NCBI RefSeq assembly: GCF_000319385.1 | Contig: NC_019566.1 | Span: 1,317,266-1,381,265 of the forward strand | Reading direction: 5' to 3' | DNA: 64,000 bases | Origin: Candidatus Endolissoclinum faulkneri L2 | GTDB taxonomy: Bacteria; Pseudomonadota; Alphaproteobacteria; Thalassobaculales; Thalassobaculaceae | Shown here: piece after piece, positions 44,416 through 55,800 of the stretch | Layout: each line of letters starts with the position of its first letter | Numbering within the stretch: position 1 is the first letter of the stretch | Notes under the pieces: model-generated | Databases searched by the model: none | The model's input: only the letters and a program-made list of their open reading frames with translations | What the model was told of the DNA's origin: nothing | Translations under genes and position numbers: made by a program

Positions 44416-45228
44416 TTAAACTGCTTTATAAGCAGGAACCTTGTTGAATAAATGTAAAAAATTCTGTGTAGTAATTAGCGCACTTTCCTCTTCTCTTATT
44501 CCCTTAGCCTCAGCCAATGCTTTATTTATATGTACGATGTAAGCTGGTTCATTACGCTTACCGCGATTTGGTGATGGACTAATAAATGGGGCATCAGTCT
44601 CTATCAATAGACGATTAATAGGTAAATTGGCAACTATATCACGAAGATAATGAGATTTCTTGAATGTTATAATGCCAGATAACGAGAGATATAGGCCAAT
44701 ATCAAGCATCCGCATTGCCATATCATGAGGACCAGAGAAACAGTGTATAACACCACTAAATGACTTATTGGCGTATTCTTTCTCTAGTATTGTTGCAGTC
44801 TCCTCGTAAGAATTTCTAGTATGGATGATAATTGGCATACCAGTTTCTTGTGCAGCTGTAATATGCGCATGAAAACTGTCAACTTGCTTATCCCTAGGAA
44901 TGTTACTATGGAAATAATCTAGACCGCACTCACCAATAGCTACGACCTTGTTACAGCTATAAGCTAGAGCAACAATTTTCTTCGTTGAGATACTAGTATC
45001 TTCAAATATTTGACTCGGATGAGAGCCAACTGAACAATATACATGCGAGAAATTCTCAGCAACATTACGAACACTAGTAAAGCAACTCATCCTCGTGCAA
45101 ACCGTTAACATATGAATTACTCCGGAGCGTCTTGCTCTATCAATAACACTTTCTAGATCTGGCTTAAAATCATCAAAATCTAAGTGACAATGGCTATCAC
45201 TTAATATTGGAACAGCTAACTTAGTCAA
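44416..45228 (-). CDS. tatD: TatD family hydrolase
   Basis: Metal-dependent TIM-barrel nuclease/hydrolase of the TatD family, 270 aa. Metal-binding and active-site blocks are all present: SHCHLDF, GECGLDYF, IIHTRNSYEE, IHCFSG and LIETDAPF. It overlaps metG by 8 bp on the same strand, the usual alphaproteobacterial pairing. The cellular role of the family is not firmly settled (DNA repair, 3'-5' nuclease). Confidence 0.93.
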   Translation of the reverse strand: MTKLAVPILSDSHCHLDFDDFKPDLESVIDRARRSGVIHMLTVCTRMSCFTSVRNVAENFSHVYCSVGSHPSQIFEDTSISTKKIVALAYSCNKVVAIGECGLDYFHSNIPRDKQVDSFHAHITAAQETGMPIIIHTRNSYEETATILEKEYANKSFSGVIHCFSGPHDMAMRMLDIGLYLSLSGIITFKKSHYLRDIVANLPINRLLIETDAPFISPSPNRGKRNEPAYIVHINKALAEAKGIREEESALITTQNFLHLFNKVPAYKAV

Positions 45229-46774
45229 TATCTAAGACACCCCTAGGCTCAACCCAACGAGGGAAAATACTTTCTGGTTTTGGAAGTCGTGTACCAGGAA
45301 CTAAACGGCACTTTGTGGCTAATTGGTTAAAGCTACGAGCATTAACTGGAACTGCAAGCTGATCTAGCATCTTTGCGCACGATGTCGGCATTATCGGCTG
45401 TAATAGCACTGCTATATATCGGATAGTTTCGACAAGAGTATAAAGAACGGTAGCCATTCGCTCATAATCACTCTTGCGCAATGCCCAAGGGGCGTGATCG
45501 TCTACATATTTATTAGCATACTTAATTACATAAAAAATCTCTTCCAAGCCTTTGTGAAAGGCTTGATTATCAAAATGTCTACGCACGACTACAAGCAAAG
45601 CATTTGCGGAAGCTAAAAGTGCTATATCCTCGGAAGTAAATTTACCAGGGATCGGAACAGTGGACGCAAAGTTTTTTGCAACCATAGACAATACCCGCTG
45701 TATTAGGTTGCCAATGTCGTTAGATAAGTCTGAAGTCATACGTTTAATAATAGATGGCTCTAAGAAGTGACCATCACTACCGAATGGTACGTCACGCATC
45801 AAATAATATCGCACCGGGTCAAGTCCGTAAGTTCTTATTAAAGCGATTGGATCAATTACGTTGCCAATTGATTTAGAAATCTTTTTTCCATCATTAGTCC
45901 ACCAACCATGAGCAAAAACCCTTTTTGGTGGCTCAAGCCCAGCTCCCATTAGAAATGCTGGCCAATAAACAGCATGAAAACGCAAGATATCTTTGCCAAT
46001 TATGTGTAAATCAGCTGGCCAGTATTGAGTATATTTGCTAGTAACTTTAGGAAAATCGACAGCAGTTATGTAGTTGGTTAATGCATCAAGCCATACATAC
46101 ATAACGTGTTTTTCATCGTCAGGTACTGGTATTCCCCATTTAAAGTTAGTTCTACTGATTGACAAATCCCTTAGCCCCCCTTTGACGAATCCAATAACCT
46201 CGTTTCTACGACTTTCGGGAGCAATAAAATTTGGATTTGCTTCGTAAAATGCTAAAAGTTTCTCTTGCCAACGTGACAAGTCAAAAAAGTAAGAAGGATT
46301 TTTCACCCTTTCTACTATAGCACCAGTTGGTGCAATATGCTGACCAGCAAGATTTTTTACATCAGCTTCACTGTAAAAGGTTTCGTCATTAATTGAGTAC
46401 CATCCTTCATAATAATCTAAATAAATATGACCATTATTTCTAAGCAAGCACCAAAGACTCTGGGCAGCTGCTATATGGCGCGTCTCAGTTGTACGAATAA
46501 AATCGTCCTGACTAAAGCCCATCAAACAAGCCAAATCCCAAAAATTTTGGCTGACTATGTTAGTAAAACTTTGTGGATCTAAGTCCGCTGCTAAAGACGC
46601 TTTTTCTACTTTCTGCCCATGTTCATCGGTACCAGTTACAAACATCACGTCATAGCCGTCAAGACGCTTAAAGCGAGCCATAACGTCACAAGCTAAGCTT
46701 GTATAAGCATGGCCAATATGCGGCTTATCGTTTACATAATAAATAGGTGTAGTAATGTAGTAGGTGGGGCTCAT
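45221..46774 (-). CDS. metG: Methionyl-tRNA synthetase
   Basis: Charges initiator and elongator tRNA-Met. The 517-residue product has the class I signature HIGH (KPHIGHAYTSL), the TGTDEHGQK block, and the second signature KISKS in place of KMSKS. It is the shorter form without the C-terminal tRNA-binding extension and without an obvious cysteine zinc knuckle in the insert. It overlaps tatD by 8 bp, so the pair is probably one transcript. In many relatives tmk and holB precede metG; they are not here. Confidence 0.96.
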   Translation of the reverse strand: MSPTYYITTPIYYVNDKPHIGHAYTSLACDVMARFKRLDGYDVMFVTGTDEHGQKVEKASLAADLDPQSFTNIVSQNFWDLACLMGFSQDDFIRTTETRHIAAAQSLWCLLRNNGHIYLDYYEGWYSINDETFYSEADVKNLAGQHIAPTGAIVERVKNPSYFFDLSRWQEKLLAFYEANPNFIAPESRRNEVIGFVKGGLRDLSISRTNFKWGIPVPDDEKHVMYVWLDALTNYITAVDFPKVTSKYTQYWPADLHIIGKDILRFHAVYWPAFLMGAGLEPPKRVFAHGWWTNDGKKISKSIGNVIDPIALIRTYGLDPVRYYLMRDVPFGSDGHFLEPSIIKRMTSDLSNDIGNLIQRVLSMVAKNFASTVPIPGKFTSEDIALLASANALLVVVRRHFDNQAFHKGLEEIFYVIKYANKYVDDHAPWALRKSDYERMATVLYTLVETIRYIAVLLQPIMPTSCAKMLDQLAVPVNARSFNQLATKCRLVPGTRLPKPESIFPRWVEPRGVLDID

Positions 46775-47326
46775 TAGCCAAGCCTCCGTTAGCGAAACAA
46801 GTAACGGCTCAACGTACCTAAAATATTGCCAACTTAGACCAAGAAGCTTTAATTTACTATTAACCTAAATAGTTTAGGTAAAATTAATTACAGACTTTGT
46901 ACCTAAAGTTATTGCATAAGAACATTTCTTCACATAAGCGTGGAAAAAAATCCTTAGAATGAACATAATTGTGCTACAAATTGTATCTAGCAAAATAATG
47001 GTTGAACAATGACTAAAAAGCCTAAAAATTCGCTATCTACAATATACTATGTAGATGCATTCACGAATAACATACACTATTAGCTTAGCAGCTAATAGTG
47101 TATGTTTCAATCTAAATTTTAGATAAAGCATTTTTCTAAAATTTAGAGCTTAGGCACTATACGAGAAATATTGTAAAATTAAAGAACTAGAGTAAAATGA
47201 TAATAATTACTATCTATGCTAAGAGCTCACCTAAAAAAACAAAAAATTTCTATACTAAACAACAAACATTTAAATAATTTTTAAATACTAGCTGGATTGT
47301 TATGTAAGCGAATTCAATAAACTCCC
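46775..47326. other. Intergenic stretch between metG and priA
   Basis: About 550 bp without a gene; should hold the metG promoter. It includes a 17-bp-arm perfect inverted repeat (47069-47106). Confidence 0.45.
47069..47106. repeat. Perfect inverted repeat, 17-bp arms
   Basis: Arms 47069-47085 and 47090-47106 with a 4-base loop, about 220 bases beyond the priA stop. Neither side has a good T tract. It may still mark the 3' end of the priA transcript. Confidence 0.65.
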
Positions 47327-49531
47327 TCATATAAAACTATAAGGATCAACATCAACTTGAATTCGTACAGAACTTTGTGGTTTGATCAGTGCAAGCCAAT
47401 GCCGCAATACCTTTTGAATATTTATCTTGCGGTCAGCTCGAAGGATAAATCTGCGTCGATGGTAGCAACGACGAACAGTAATTGGCGCTGGAATTGGTCC
47501 CAGGATTACTACTCCATCTAGCTTTGGCATTGCTTTGGCAACAACTTGAGTTACCTCATCAACTTGCTTGATGTTAAGTGATGAAATCACGAGCGCTGCT
47601 AGCTTGCCGTACGGCGGCATACCGGATGCTTTCCTCTGATTAATTTCAAAGCGTAAGAAAGATTCTCTATCGTCGAATGCCAATGCCTGCATCACTGGGT
47701 TTTCTGGTGCTAAAGTTTGAACAAATACCCTACCAGCATGGCCTGTTCGGCTAACATGACTGACTGCTTGATGTAAAAGTTGATGGGTTCTCTCATATGC
47801 CCGAGGATCACATCCTGTTAGCCCCAAATCAGCATCTACTACTCCAACCAAAGTTAAATAAGGGAAAGTGTACCCTTTGAATATTGCTTGAGTACCAATG
47901 ACGACATGAACTTTTTTTGACTGCACCGAACTTACTAACTCAGCTGTATTATGTAGCCCTTTTATCGTATCAGAAGAGGCAATTTGCAACTTAACGTCTG
48001 GAAATCGGCGAAAAACTTCATCAGCCAAGCGTTCTACACCTGGACCGCTAAAGATAAAGCTATTTCTAGTACTGCACAAATTACAGTATTGTGGTAATGA
48101 AGTAAAAAAACCGCAATGATGACACATCAGTTGACCAAGCATCTGGTGCATTACAAGCCAAGCAGTACATTTCGAACACTTCAAACGATTGCCGCAATTA
48201 TAGCATAAAGTCAGCGGTGCATAGCCACGACGATTGAGAAACAACATTAACTGTTCCCCTTTATTCAAGGTACTTTGCATCGCTTCGACTAATGGTTGAG
48301 AGAGAAAATTTCCACGATCTAGCTTGTACTTACGTAAGTCAATTAAAGATACTTTAGGTTTAGCTACAGCAGCAAAAGATGAAGATAAATGAATTGCAGT
48401 GTAGCGACCTTGACGAACGTTTTCTACAGTCTCAAGACTCAGGGTAGCACTAACAAGAACGATGGGTATCCCTTCCAAGCGTGCACGAACTACGGCCATA
48501 TCACGAGCATGATAAGCAACCCCATCATCCTGCTTGTAATATGATTCGTGCTCCTCATCGACAACAATTAATCCAAGTTTATTAAAGGGTAAAAATAAAG
48601 CTGAACGAGCTCCAAATAATACTCGTACAGATCCTTGTGCAACTGCACGCCACGTATCGCGGCGCACTCTAGCTTGTAAGGCTGAATGCCAAATTGCTGG
48701 CTTTGCAGCAAAACGATCTGTAAATCGTTCTAACCATTCAGCAGATAACGTGATTTCTGGCAATAACACCAACGCCTGCTTACCGGCAGCTAAAGTTGCA
48801 GCAATTGCTCTAAAATAGACTTCAGTTTTACCTGAGCCCGTAATACCATCTACTGCTGTCACAGAAAATCTGTTAGAATTTATTCTATGACTTAGAATCT
48901 CAACAGCATCCTGTTGCTCTCTATTGAGCATTGGCCCTTCTCGGCTAGTATCCGGGATATCAAATATCGGATGCTGAATTTCCTTACTATAATTCAAGAT
49001 ACCGCTTTTAACCATACTCTTAATTACTCTTGAACCTACTACAGCCCTGCCAAGCAAGTTCTTTTGATCAAGAACTGTACAATTATTTAACACCGACAAT
49101 ACTCGGCGACGAGCATTAGTTAGGCGCGTTGGGCATATCCAATTTTCTTTAGGATTAAGCGTATAAAACATTATTGACTTTGGCGGATCAAATGCCGATG
49201 GTGTACTGAGTACCATGCGTAATACGCTACCACGCGGAGCAAGGGTCCAAGCTGCAGTCCATTCTATCAAATTAATCAAATTTTTAGGTAAGCGTAATAA
49301 GTCAAACCGCCTGATTATCCATCGCAATCTTTCCAAATCCGCATTACCTTTGCTGTTTAGGGTAATGACTACTCCAAGCAAACGCCTGCGAGCAAAAGGA
49401 ACTTCAACCAAATCTCCGCGATCCAGCTCTAGCATTGGGTTAGCTTTATAATAGTAGCCTTTATCTAAAGGCAAAGGCAACAAAACACTCACAACAGAGA
49501 ATGGATTATTTAAAGGCAACAAACTATGCAT
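47327..49531 (-). CDS. priA: Primosomal helicase PriA
   Basis: Superfamily 2 helicase that restarts collapsed replication forks. The 734-residue product has an N-terminal DNA-binding domain (about 1-190) and a helicase core with Walker A GITGSGKTEVYF and Walker B VVDEEHESYYKQ. The cysteine zinc-binding insert (CYNCGNRLKCSKC ... CHHCGF ... CNLC) and C-terminal helicase motifs follow. All eight zinc cysteines appear present. A small 8-bp stem-loop (49548-49566) lies in its presumed leader, 17 bases before the ATG. Length is normal. Confidence 0.95.
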   Translation of the reverse strand: MHSLLPLNNPFSVVSVLLPLPLDKGYYYKANPMLELDRGDLVEVPFARRRLLGVVITLNSKGNADLERLRWIIRRFDLLRLPKNLINLIEWTAAWTLAPRGSVLRMVLSTPSAFDPPKSIMFYTLNPKENWICPTRLTNARRRVLSVLNNCTVLDQKNLLGRAVVGSRVIKSMVKSGILNYSKEIQHPIFDIPDTSREGPMLNREQQDAVEILSHRINSNRFSVTAVDGITGSGKTEVYFRAIAATLAAGKQALVLLPEITLSAEWLERFTDRFAAKPAIWHSALQARVRRDTWRAVAQGSVRVLFGARSALFLPFNKLGLIVVDEEHESYYKQDDGVAYHARDMAVVRARLEGIPIVLVSATLSLETVENVRQGRYTAIHLSSSFAAVAKPKVSLIDLRKYKLDRGNFLSQPLVEAMQSTLNKGEQLMLFLNRRGYAPLTLCYNCGNRLKCSKCTAWLVMHQMLGQLMCHHCGFFTSLPQYCNLCSTRNSFIFSGPGVERLADEVFRRFPDVKLQIASSDTIKGLHNTAELVSSVQSKKVHVVIGTQAIFKGYTFPYLTLVGVVDADLGLTGCDPRAYERTHQLLHQAVSHVSRTGHAGRVFVQTLAPENPVMQALAFDDRESFLRFEINQRKASGMPPYGKLAALVISSLNIKQVDEVTQVVAKAMPKLDGVVILGPIPAPITVRRCYHRRRFILRADRKINIQKVLRHWLALIKPQSSVRIQVDVDPYSFI

Positions 49532-49733
49532 AATAGGCTTTTATTTTAGTGGACTTTCAGTCCACTGCTAGTTTATTGAAATATCAATACGAAGATAGCT
49601 TGAGGAATAACCTAATCTTCTTGTTGTAAATATAAATGCCTATAGTCTATAGCTAAATAGGCATAGGGTTAAAATATTTTGTCTTAGCTATTTTTTAAGA
49701 CTCCGCTTAATTATTGATACGGAGATCAACACA

Positions 49734-50420
49734 ATGAAATTATTTATAGATACTGTCGATCTCTCAGAGATTCGCGACCTTAACGCAACCGGTTTAATAG
49801 ATGGTGTTACTACCAATCCATCGCTAATAGCTAAATCTGCTCGACCGATTTTCGAAGTAATTGCTGAGATTTGTGATGTAGTTGCTGGCCCAGTATCCGT
49901 TGAAGTTACCGCAAAAGACCATGAAGGAATGATGCGGGAGGGACGTTATTTGCTAGGAATTGCCAATAACATCACAATTAAAGTTCCGCTAACAATTGAT
50001 GGATTAAAAACTTGTCGAGCGCTTGCTGACGATGGTGTAGCAGTTAACGTAACCTTATGTTTTTCTCCTGCTCAAGCGTTACTAGCTGCAAAAGCTGGTG
50101 CCGCTTTCATCTCCCCATTCGTTGGTCGCATGGAGGATATTGGCGCTGAAGGCATGGTAATGATCAAAGCGATCATTGATATCTACAATGCTTACAACTT
50201 TGATACTAAAATCTTAGTTGCTTCTGTGCGCGGTCCACATCACGTGGTAGAAGCTGCGAAAATGGGCGCTGATATCTCCACACTACCTCCTGCAGTGCTG
50301 CGTGCTATGTACAAACACCCGCTGACTGACAATGGCTTAGAAAGATTTATGGCTGACTGGGCAAATACTGGCCAATCAATTCTCTCATCAAAAAAAGATA
50401 TCAATGATCATAAAATATAA
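49734..50420 (+). CDS. fsa: Fructose-6-phosphate aldolase / TalC-type transaldolase
   Basis: Small transaldolase-family enzyme (228 aa). The start [16 protein letters not shown] and [11 protein letters not shown] are typical, and the Schiff-base lysine is Lys83 in NITIKVPLT. The [26 protein letters not shown] block completes the signature. The short TalC/FSA subfamily includes both true transaldolases and fructose-6-phosphate aldolases, and sequence reading alone does not separate them. It is divergent from priA, the usual alphaproteobacterial neighbour. A GGAG lies before the ATG. Confidence 0.9.
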   Translation: MKLFIDTVDLSEIRDLNATGLIDGVTTNPSLIAKSARPIFEVIAEICDVVAGPVSVEVTAKDHEGMMREGRYLLGIANNITIKVPLTIDGLKTCRALADDGVAVNVTLCFSPAQALLAAKAGAAFISPFVGRMEDIGAEGMVMIKAIIDIYNAYNFDTKILVASVRGPHHVVEAAKMGADISTLPPAVLRAMYKHPLTDNGLERFMADWANTGQSILSSKKDINDHKI

Positions 50421-51462
50421 ATTTTACACTCCTAACATCGCTAATAACTATAATTTTTTTGTTGCAAATTGTTGAACAGATTACTTTCATACTAAAGTGT
50501 GCTTATCTAGCTTTATAAGCAGCAAAATTACCGCAAAAAAACCAATTATTATTTGCAATCTATGCCTTTAGCTTTGCGACGAGGCAAAACTTTTAAAATT
50601 CGTCATAAGTCATAAATAATTGCTGAATTAGATGATATAATGACACCTTATGCGCTTAAATTCTAGCAATTTTAAGGCGACTTTATATCGTATTTGAATC
50701 GTCCATTTTACTTTTAAAAGCTACTAATTTTATTAGGCTGATAATCGTAACTCTCTGAATTTACAGTGGATCCTTCTGTTGTTTAGGCTTGATATAACTT
50801 ATTTGTCATTAATATACCGCATATACAGCTAATTGCTTAGTCTGATCTTGTTTAGCTTAGTCTGATCTTGTTTAATGGATAGAGATAACAAATATCTGTT
50901 TGTGAAGTATCTATTGACTAAATGCATTGCATTCATACGAATGATTAAGTAATATTAGCAAGGTACAACGTGTCATTAAAATCATCATAAATTACTCTTA
51001 TACATCATAGCCAAATTAACATTGCGATCAAAAATATTCTTAATTACAAGTCTATAAGCCAAAATATGATTGAATTACTGATTTTTAAGGCATTCGGTAT
51101 CTAGTATCAAATGACTTAAAATCATAAGCAGTAGATATCGACATTGATGATAAGTTTCATTACCTTAAAAATAGACGACAATGTTGTTAAACCGTTTACA
51201 GGTTTTTATCGAAAAGCAGGATAAATAAAATGTAACTTGTGATTATTTAATAAATAATGCTTATTTATAAAAAGCTTTAAATAAAAAAAAATTTATGGAG
51301 CCGGTATATATGGAAATGGACTCTCTAATTAGAACTGTAGAATTGATTTAGGCAATGCCTTTCCAGCAGGCCGTGCTAAATACAATGCTCTGACACTGTT
51401 ATTATTGATATAACTTTAAAAGAAAAATTTTTTTATGTACTAGAGATCCGGAAGGCCTAGTA
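50421..51462. other. Intergenic stretch before the PKS gene
   Basis: About 1.04 kb without a supported gene; should contain the PKS promoter. It holds a 20-bp tandem duplication (50835-50874). Around 51330-51415 a short stop-closed frame has a coding-like look (DLGNAFPAGRAKYNALT), possibly a relic, but it is too short to assign. A GGAAGG site 7 bases before 51463 marks the PKS start. Confidence 0.45.
50835..50874. repeat. 20-bp tandem duplication upstream of the PKS gene
   Basis: Two exact adjacent copies (50835-50854, 50855-50874) of a 20-base unit containing CTTAGTCTGATCTTG, about 590 bases before the PKS start. It could be a regulatory duplication or simple slippage. Confidence 0.8.
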
Positions 51463-52800
51463 ATGACCTCATATGTTGATCCATTTACAATTCTAGATCG
51501 TTTAGCTAAGGCACTGCTGTTTCGATCCGCTACACAGCTAGGTTGGCAACCTGGTTCTGTAACTAAGTTTGCTCGTCTAGAAAATCAGCGTAAATTAGCA
51601 GAAGCTATTGATGCATCGCTAATTTTAGCATTGAATAATGGCGATCCCGCGTTGATTGCTGCGGCTATTTTGGATGAACAACCTTATTTGTCTCCTCATA
51701 TCAGACTAATACATCACTGCGCTGATGCCTTGCCAAATGTTTTATCGGGGCAAATAACAGGCAAGGAAGTGATGTTTCCAAACGGCTCGATGGATTTATT
51801 GGCCAACATATACGCAGGCAATACTTGGGCTGATAGGTTTAATCGAAGAGTTGCCGAAGCAGTAGCCCGCGCAGCTGTGGCTCTAGCAGCAGAACGGCAA
51901 GGAAATTTACGAATTGTTGAAATAGGTGCTGGTACCGGCGGAACAACTAATAGTATTCTGCCAGCACTTGATAAGGCTTGTCGTGAAAATAAACTCGATC
52001 TTGATTATGCATACACTGACATTTCCACTGAGTTTATTGAATATGGGCGAAATCGTTTTGCTTCTGTTTATCCATTCCTTCGTTTTGCAAAAATGGATAT
52101 CGAGCAGAGTCCAAATGCTCAAGGTTTTGATGTTAATACGATCGACATAGTAGTAGCTGCTAACGTACTTCATGCAACGGCACAAATTAACAGTACGTTA
52201 AGTCATATAAGGGATATGCTGACCTATGGTGGTGTTCTGATAGTTAACGAAATTACTCGCTCTAGCCTATTTGCCACTATGACATTTGGACTGCTTGACA
52301 ATTGGTGGAAATTTAAGGACAGCGGCATACGTCAACCGCATTCGCCATTACTAGATATTGCTAGTTGGTGTCAATCCTTCCAACTTGCTGGATTGGAATG
52401 GCCGCTAGCTATAGGCTGGGAGGGAACAGTCGTTAGTGATGATTGCCAGGCACTACTTATTGCCGATCGTATCAAAAATGATACGAAAGTTCCTGTTCAA
52501 TTGCCAAACAAGAATGACCAAACAAGGATTAACTTGTCTAATTCGAATGACAATTTAGTACGAGAAACTATAACTCAGATTGTAGCTAATGCTCTAGGCC
52601 TTAGTATACAAGAAATCGAAATTAACAGACCATTTGCTGAACTTGGAGTAGATTCTATTGTTGCCGGCCAGCTTGCAACGACGCTGACCGAGCGTCTCGG
52701 GGTGGCAATTCAAGCCTCTGTACTCTTTGATCATGCAACTATTGCTGCTTTAGCACAGTATGCGGTTAGTCTAGGGACGAGACAAGAATCGTTAATCAAT
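51463..52800 (+). other. PKS N-terminal half-module: C-methyltransferase plus ACP
   Basis: Residues 1-446. The SAM-binding loop is EIGAGTGG starting at Glu153, followed by TDIS and VVAANVLHAT, matching the second methyltransferase of the same protein (EIGAGTGG, TDIS, VLATNVLHAV). The ACP has LGVDS with the phosphopantetheine Ser398. No KS precedes them. Since trans-AT modules commonly end KR-MT-ACP, this looks like the rear half of a split module; an unusual loading unit is the alternative. Confidence 0.85.
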
Positions 52801-55800
52801 AACTCTAAACCAATGGTTACTTCTGTTACTGAACCAATGGTTACTTCTGTTACTGAACCAATGGTTACTTCTGTTACTGAGAAAAAATATCCAGATATTG
52901 CGATTGTTGGTATGGCATGCCGTTTTCCTAAATCTGCTGATCTTGAAGAATTCTGGTGTAATTTGATTAACGGTGTTGACTGTGTTACTGAAATACCAGA
53001 CGATAGATTTGACCATATGACTTTCTCAGATAATGAAGGTAAGAAATTTAGTCACTGGGGTGGTTTCTTAGATGATCATGATTGCTTCGATGCTGAAGCT
53101 TTCCGACTAAACCCTAACGATGCTACTGCCATGAGTCCGCAACAGCGGGTATTTTTGGAATGTGCTTGGCATGCACTGGAACATGCGGGCTATGGTCAAC
53201 AAGAACTAGCAGGACGAGCAGTGGGGGTTTATGTAGGAGTTGCTCCGGACGGCTATGGTCAGGGTAGATCAGATACACGCTCTTCGCTGGGTGAGAGCAA
53301 TGCGATTTTATCATCTAGATTATCTTATCTCCTAGACCTTAAAGGACCTTGTCTACCGGTTGATACTGCTTGTTCCTCATCTCTAGTGGCGATCCATTTA
53401 GCTGCACAAACGATTGCTAACGGCGAAGCTGATATGATGCTAGCTGGCGGTGTATCGGTTTTTATGACTAGTACCCGACTGCACGAATTCCTGGCTGATA
53501 GTGGTATGTCATCAAACAGCGGACGCTGTCGCACTTTTGACTCCGAGGCTGATGGATTTATACCCGGCGAGGGAGTAGGTGTAGTAGTTTTAAAGCGTCT
53601 AGACCGTGCACTAGCTGAAGGCGATTGTATAGTTGCTACACTGAAGGGCTCTGGGATAAACCATGACGGCCGAACCAGTGGCATAACTGCCCCTAGTGGA
53701 CCGGCTCAGACCGAGCTTATTAGAGCAGTTATGGCTCGCGCTGAAGTAAGTCCAGCCGACATTGGCTATGTCGAAGCACACGGTACAGGCACAAAGCTAG
53801 GAGATCCGATAGAGGTTAATGCATTGACTCGAGCTTATGGAGCAGCTGAAGAACCATGCTGGATAGGTTCAGTAAAAACGAATATTGGTCACACCTTAAC
53901 TACAGCAGGTGTTGCTGGTTTTATTAAAGCAGCATTAGCAGTTCAGCGCGGTATGATACCGCCTAGTCTACATTATCGCAGTGATAATTCTGAGCTAAAT
54001 CTTACCACCGGTCGATTCAAAGTACCACTAAAGACTGTAAATTGGAACTCAATAGAGGGAAAGCCACGTAGAGCAGCAGTTAGTTCATTTGGTTTTAGTG
54101 GAACCAATTCTCACGCAGTAGTAGAACAAGCTCCATTTCGCCTTTTACCCAAAGAAGCAAGTGGTCCGCGTCCAGTATTTTTCTCTGCCCGCACTGATAG
54201 TGCACTTAAGGAAATGTTAGAGCACATCGCAAAAGTGTTGGAATACGCACCAGCACCGTTTCCCGCTTTAGCTTTCACGTTGACTGCTGGTCGCTCCCAT
54301 TTTGAGCATCGTGCAGGGTTGATTGCCTCAACACTTGATGACTTACAAAATGGAATTGCTAAGCTGCGTGAAATGGATCCGGGCGAGATTTACAATAACA
54401 TTGGTAGGGCTATAGTTTTGGGAGCGGTGAAAGCTTCAGTATCAACGGATCCAGTTGTTGCTTTCTTGTCTGGAGAAGAAGTTGATTTAGTTTCCCTGTT
54501 TCCAGCAGAAGAACGTCTTCGAGTGCCTTTACCAGGATACCCCTTCCAACGCACTCGCCTTACGCTGCCAAAAAAGCAAGTTATAATAGAAAATCGTAGC
54601 GCATTGCACCCATTAATAGTTTCTAATATCTCTGATACAACTGCATTACGTTGGAAGTTAGCTGAAAGTAGTTCCTGGCCGCCATTGCGGGATCATCGTC
54701 GTAATGGAAAACCTATCATTGCCGCAGCAGTTATATTGGAAATTATGCAGGCTGTCGCTAAATTTGCTTTCAGTGATTATATTGTTAATGTTGCTAGCAT
54801 TACATTTCATACACCTTTATCATTTGAAAAGCTTGGTAAAGCAACTGCAAATTTATTGGATGACGGTGAGAACTGGCAAATTTTAATAGTAGAAGAAAGC
54901 ACAGATACAATTTACGCAAAGGCTTTTTTAATAGAGCCTGATAATTATACGCCCGATATAATTGATCTATCAGATAATAATAATTTATTAGGCGATAGCC
55001 GTATACTTAATGGTGAAGCAGTTTATGCCGCTTTAGCTGATGTTGGATTTGATTATGGCCAGGCATTTCGAACAGTTGAAAGAGTGCAAGTTTATGATAA
55101 TTGCGTCATAGCTGACCTAAAGTACAAAGCAAAGAAAGAATTTGCTTGGCAACCTACTCTTATTGACGGAGCAATTCAATCAGCCGTGGGTTTAGCATTA
55201 GGCCGTTTTACTCAAAAGCAAACAACGATTATACCAATAGAAATTGGTAAAGCAGTATTGTTTAGTGATCTAAAAAATGCACGTCACGCCATTGTAACAG
55301 AGCAAGCACAAACTGCTTCTGACCGGTTAGTGCTTAATATCGCCATTACTGACCCAGCAGGCAAGGTTTTGGCTCAATTGAATAAAATAGTAGCGTTAGT
55401 AGCAAATGCTCCTCTACGTCCAAAAGAAGATGCAATTATATCTTTTGTACCTCGCTGGTGTCCTGCTAGCAAAGCATTAATCGAGCCATTCTCCAAAAAA
55501 CTATTGCAGATTATAAATCCAGGGCAGAACACACTGAGTATCCTTGGTGGGGATGTTATGGAAACTGTCAACGATTGGAAATTAGCTTTCCAATCCATTG
55601 ATTCATTGCCGACTCATGTGTTGGATTTACGTGGCCTTGTCGCTATAAACTCGACACCGACTGGTCAAGTGGTAGATCTGATTGCTGGTTGGCTCCAAGC
55701 AAGGCCTGGTATACCGTTGCATATCTTACGAGTGCATTCTGAAAATGGTGGCATAGACCCGGATGAAGCTGGATTGGAGGGCATTGCTGTAACTTTACCA

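Noticed and set aside
51907-52185. 92-codon minus-strand frame under the first PKS methyltransferase
   Set aside because: Complement of the SAM-binding region; no independent support.
52810-52881. CRISPR-like reading of the 24-bp repeats
   Set aside because: The copies are directly adjacent without spacers and encode an in-frame peptide repeat.
53325-53684. 119-codon minus-strand frame inside the PKS
   Set aside because: Antisense shadow of the KS domain; the + strand protein is unmistakable.
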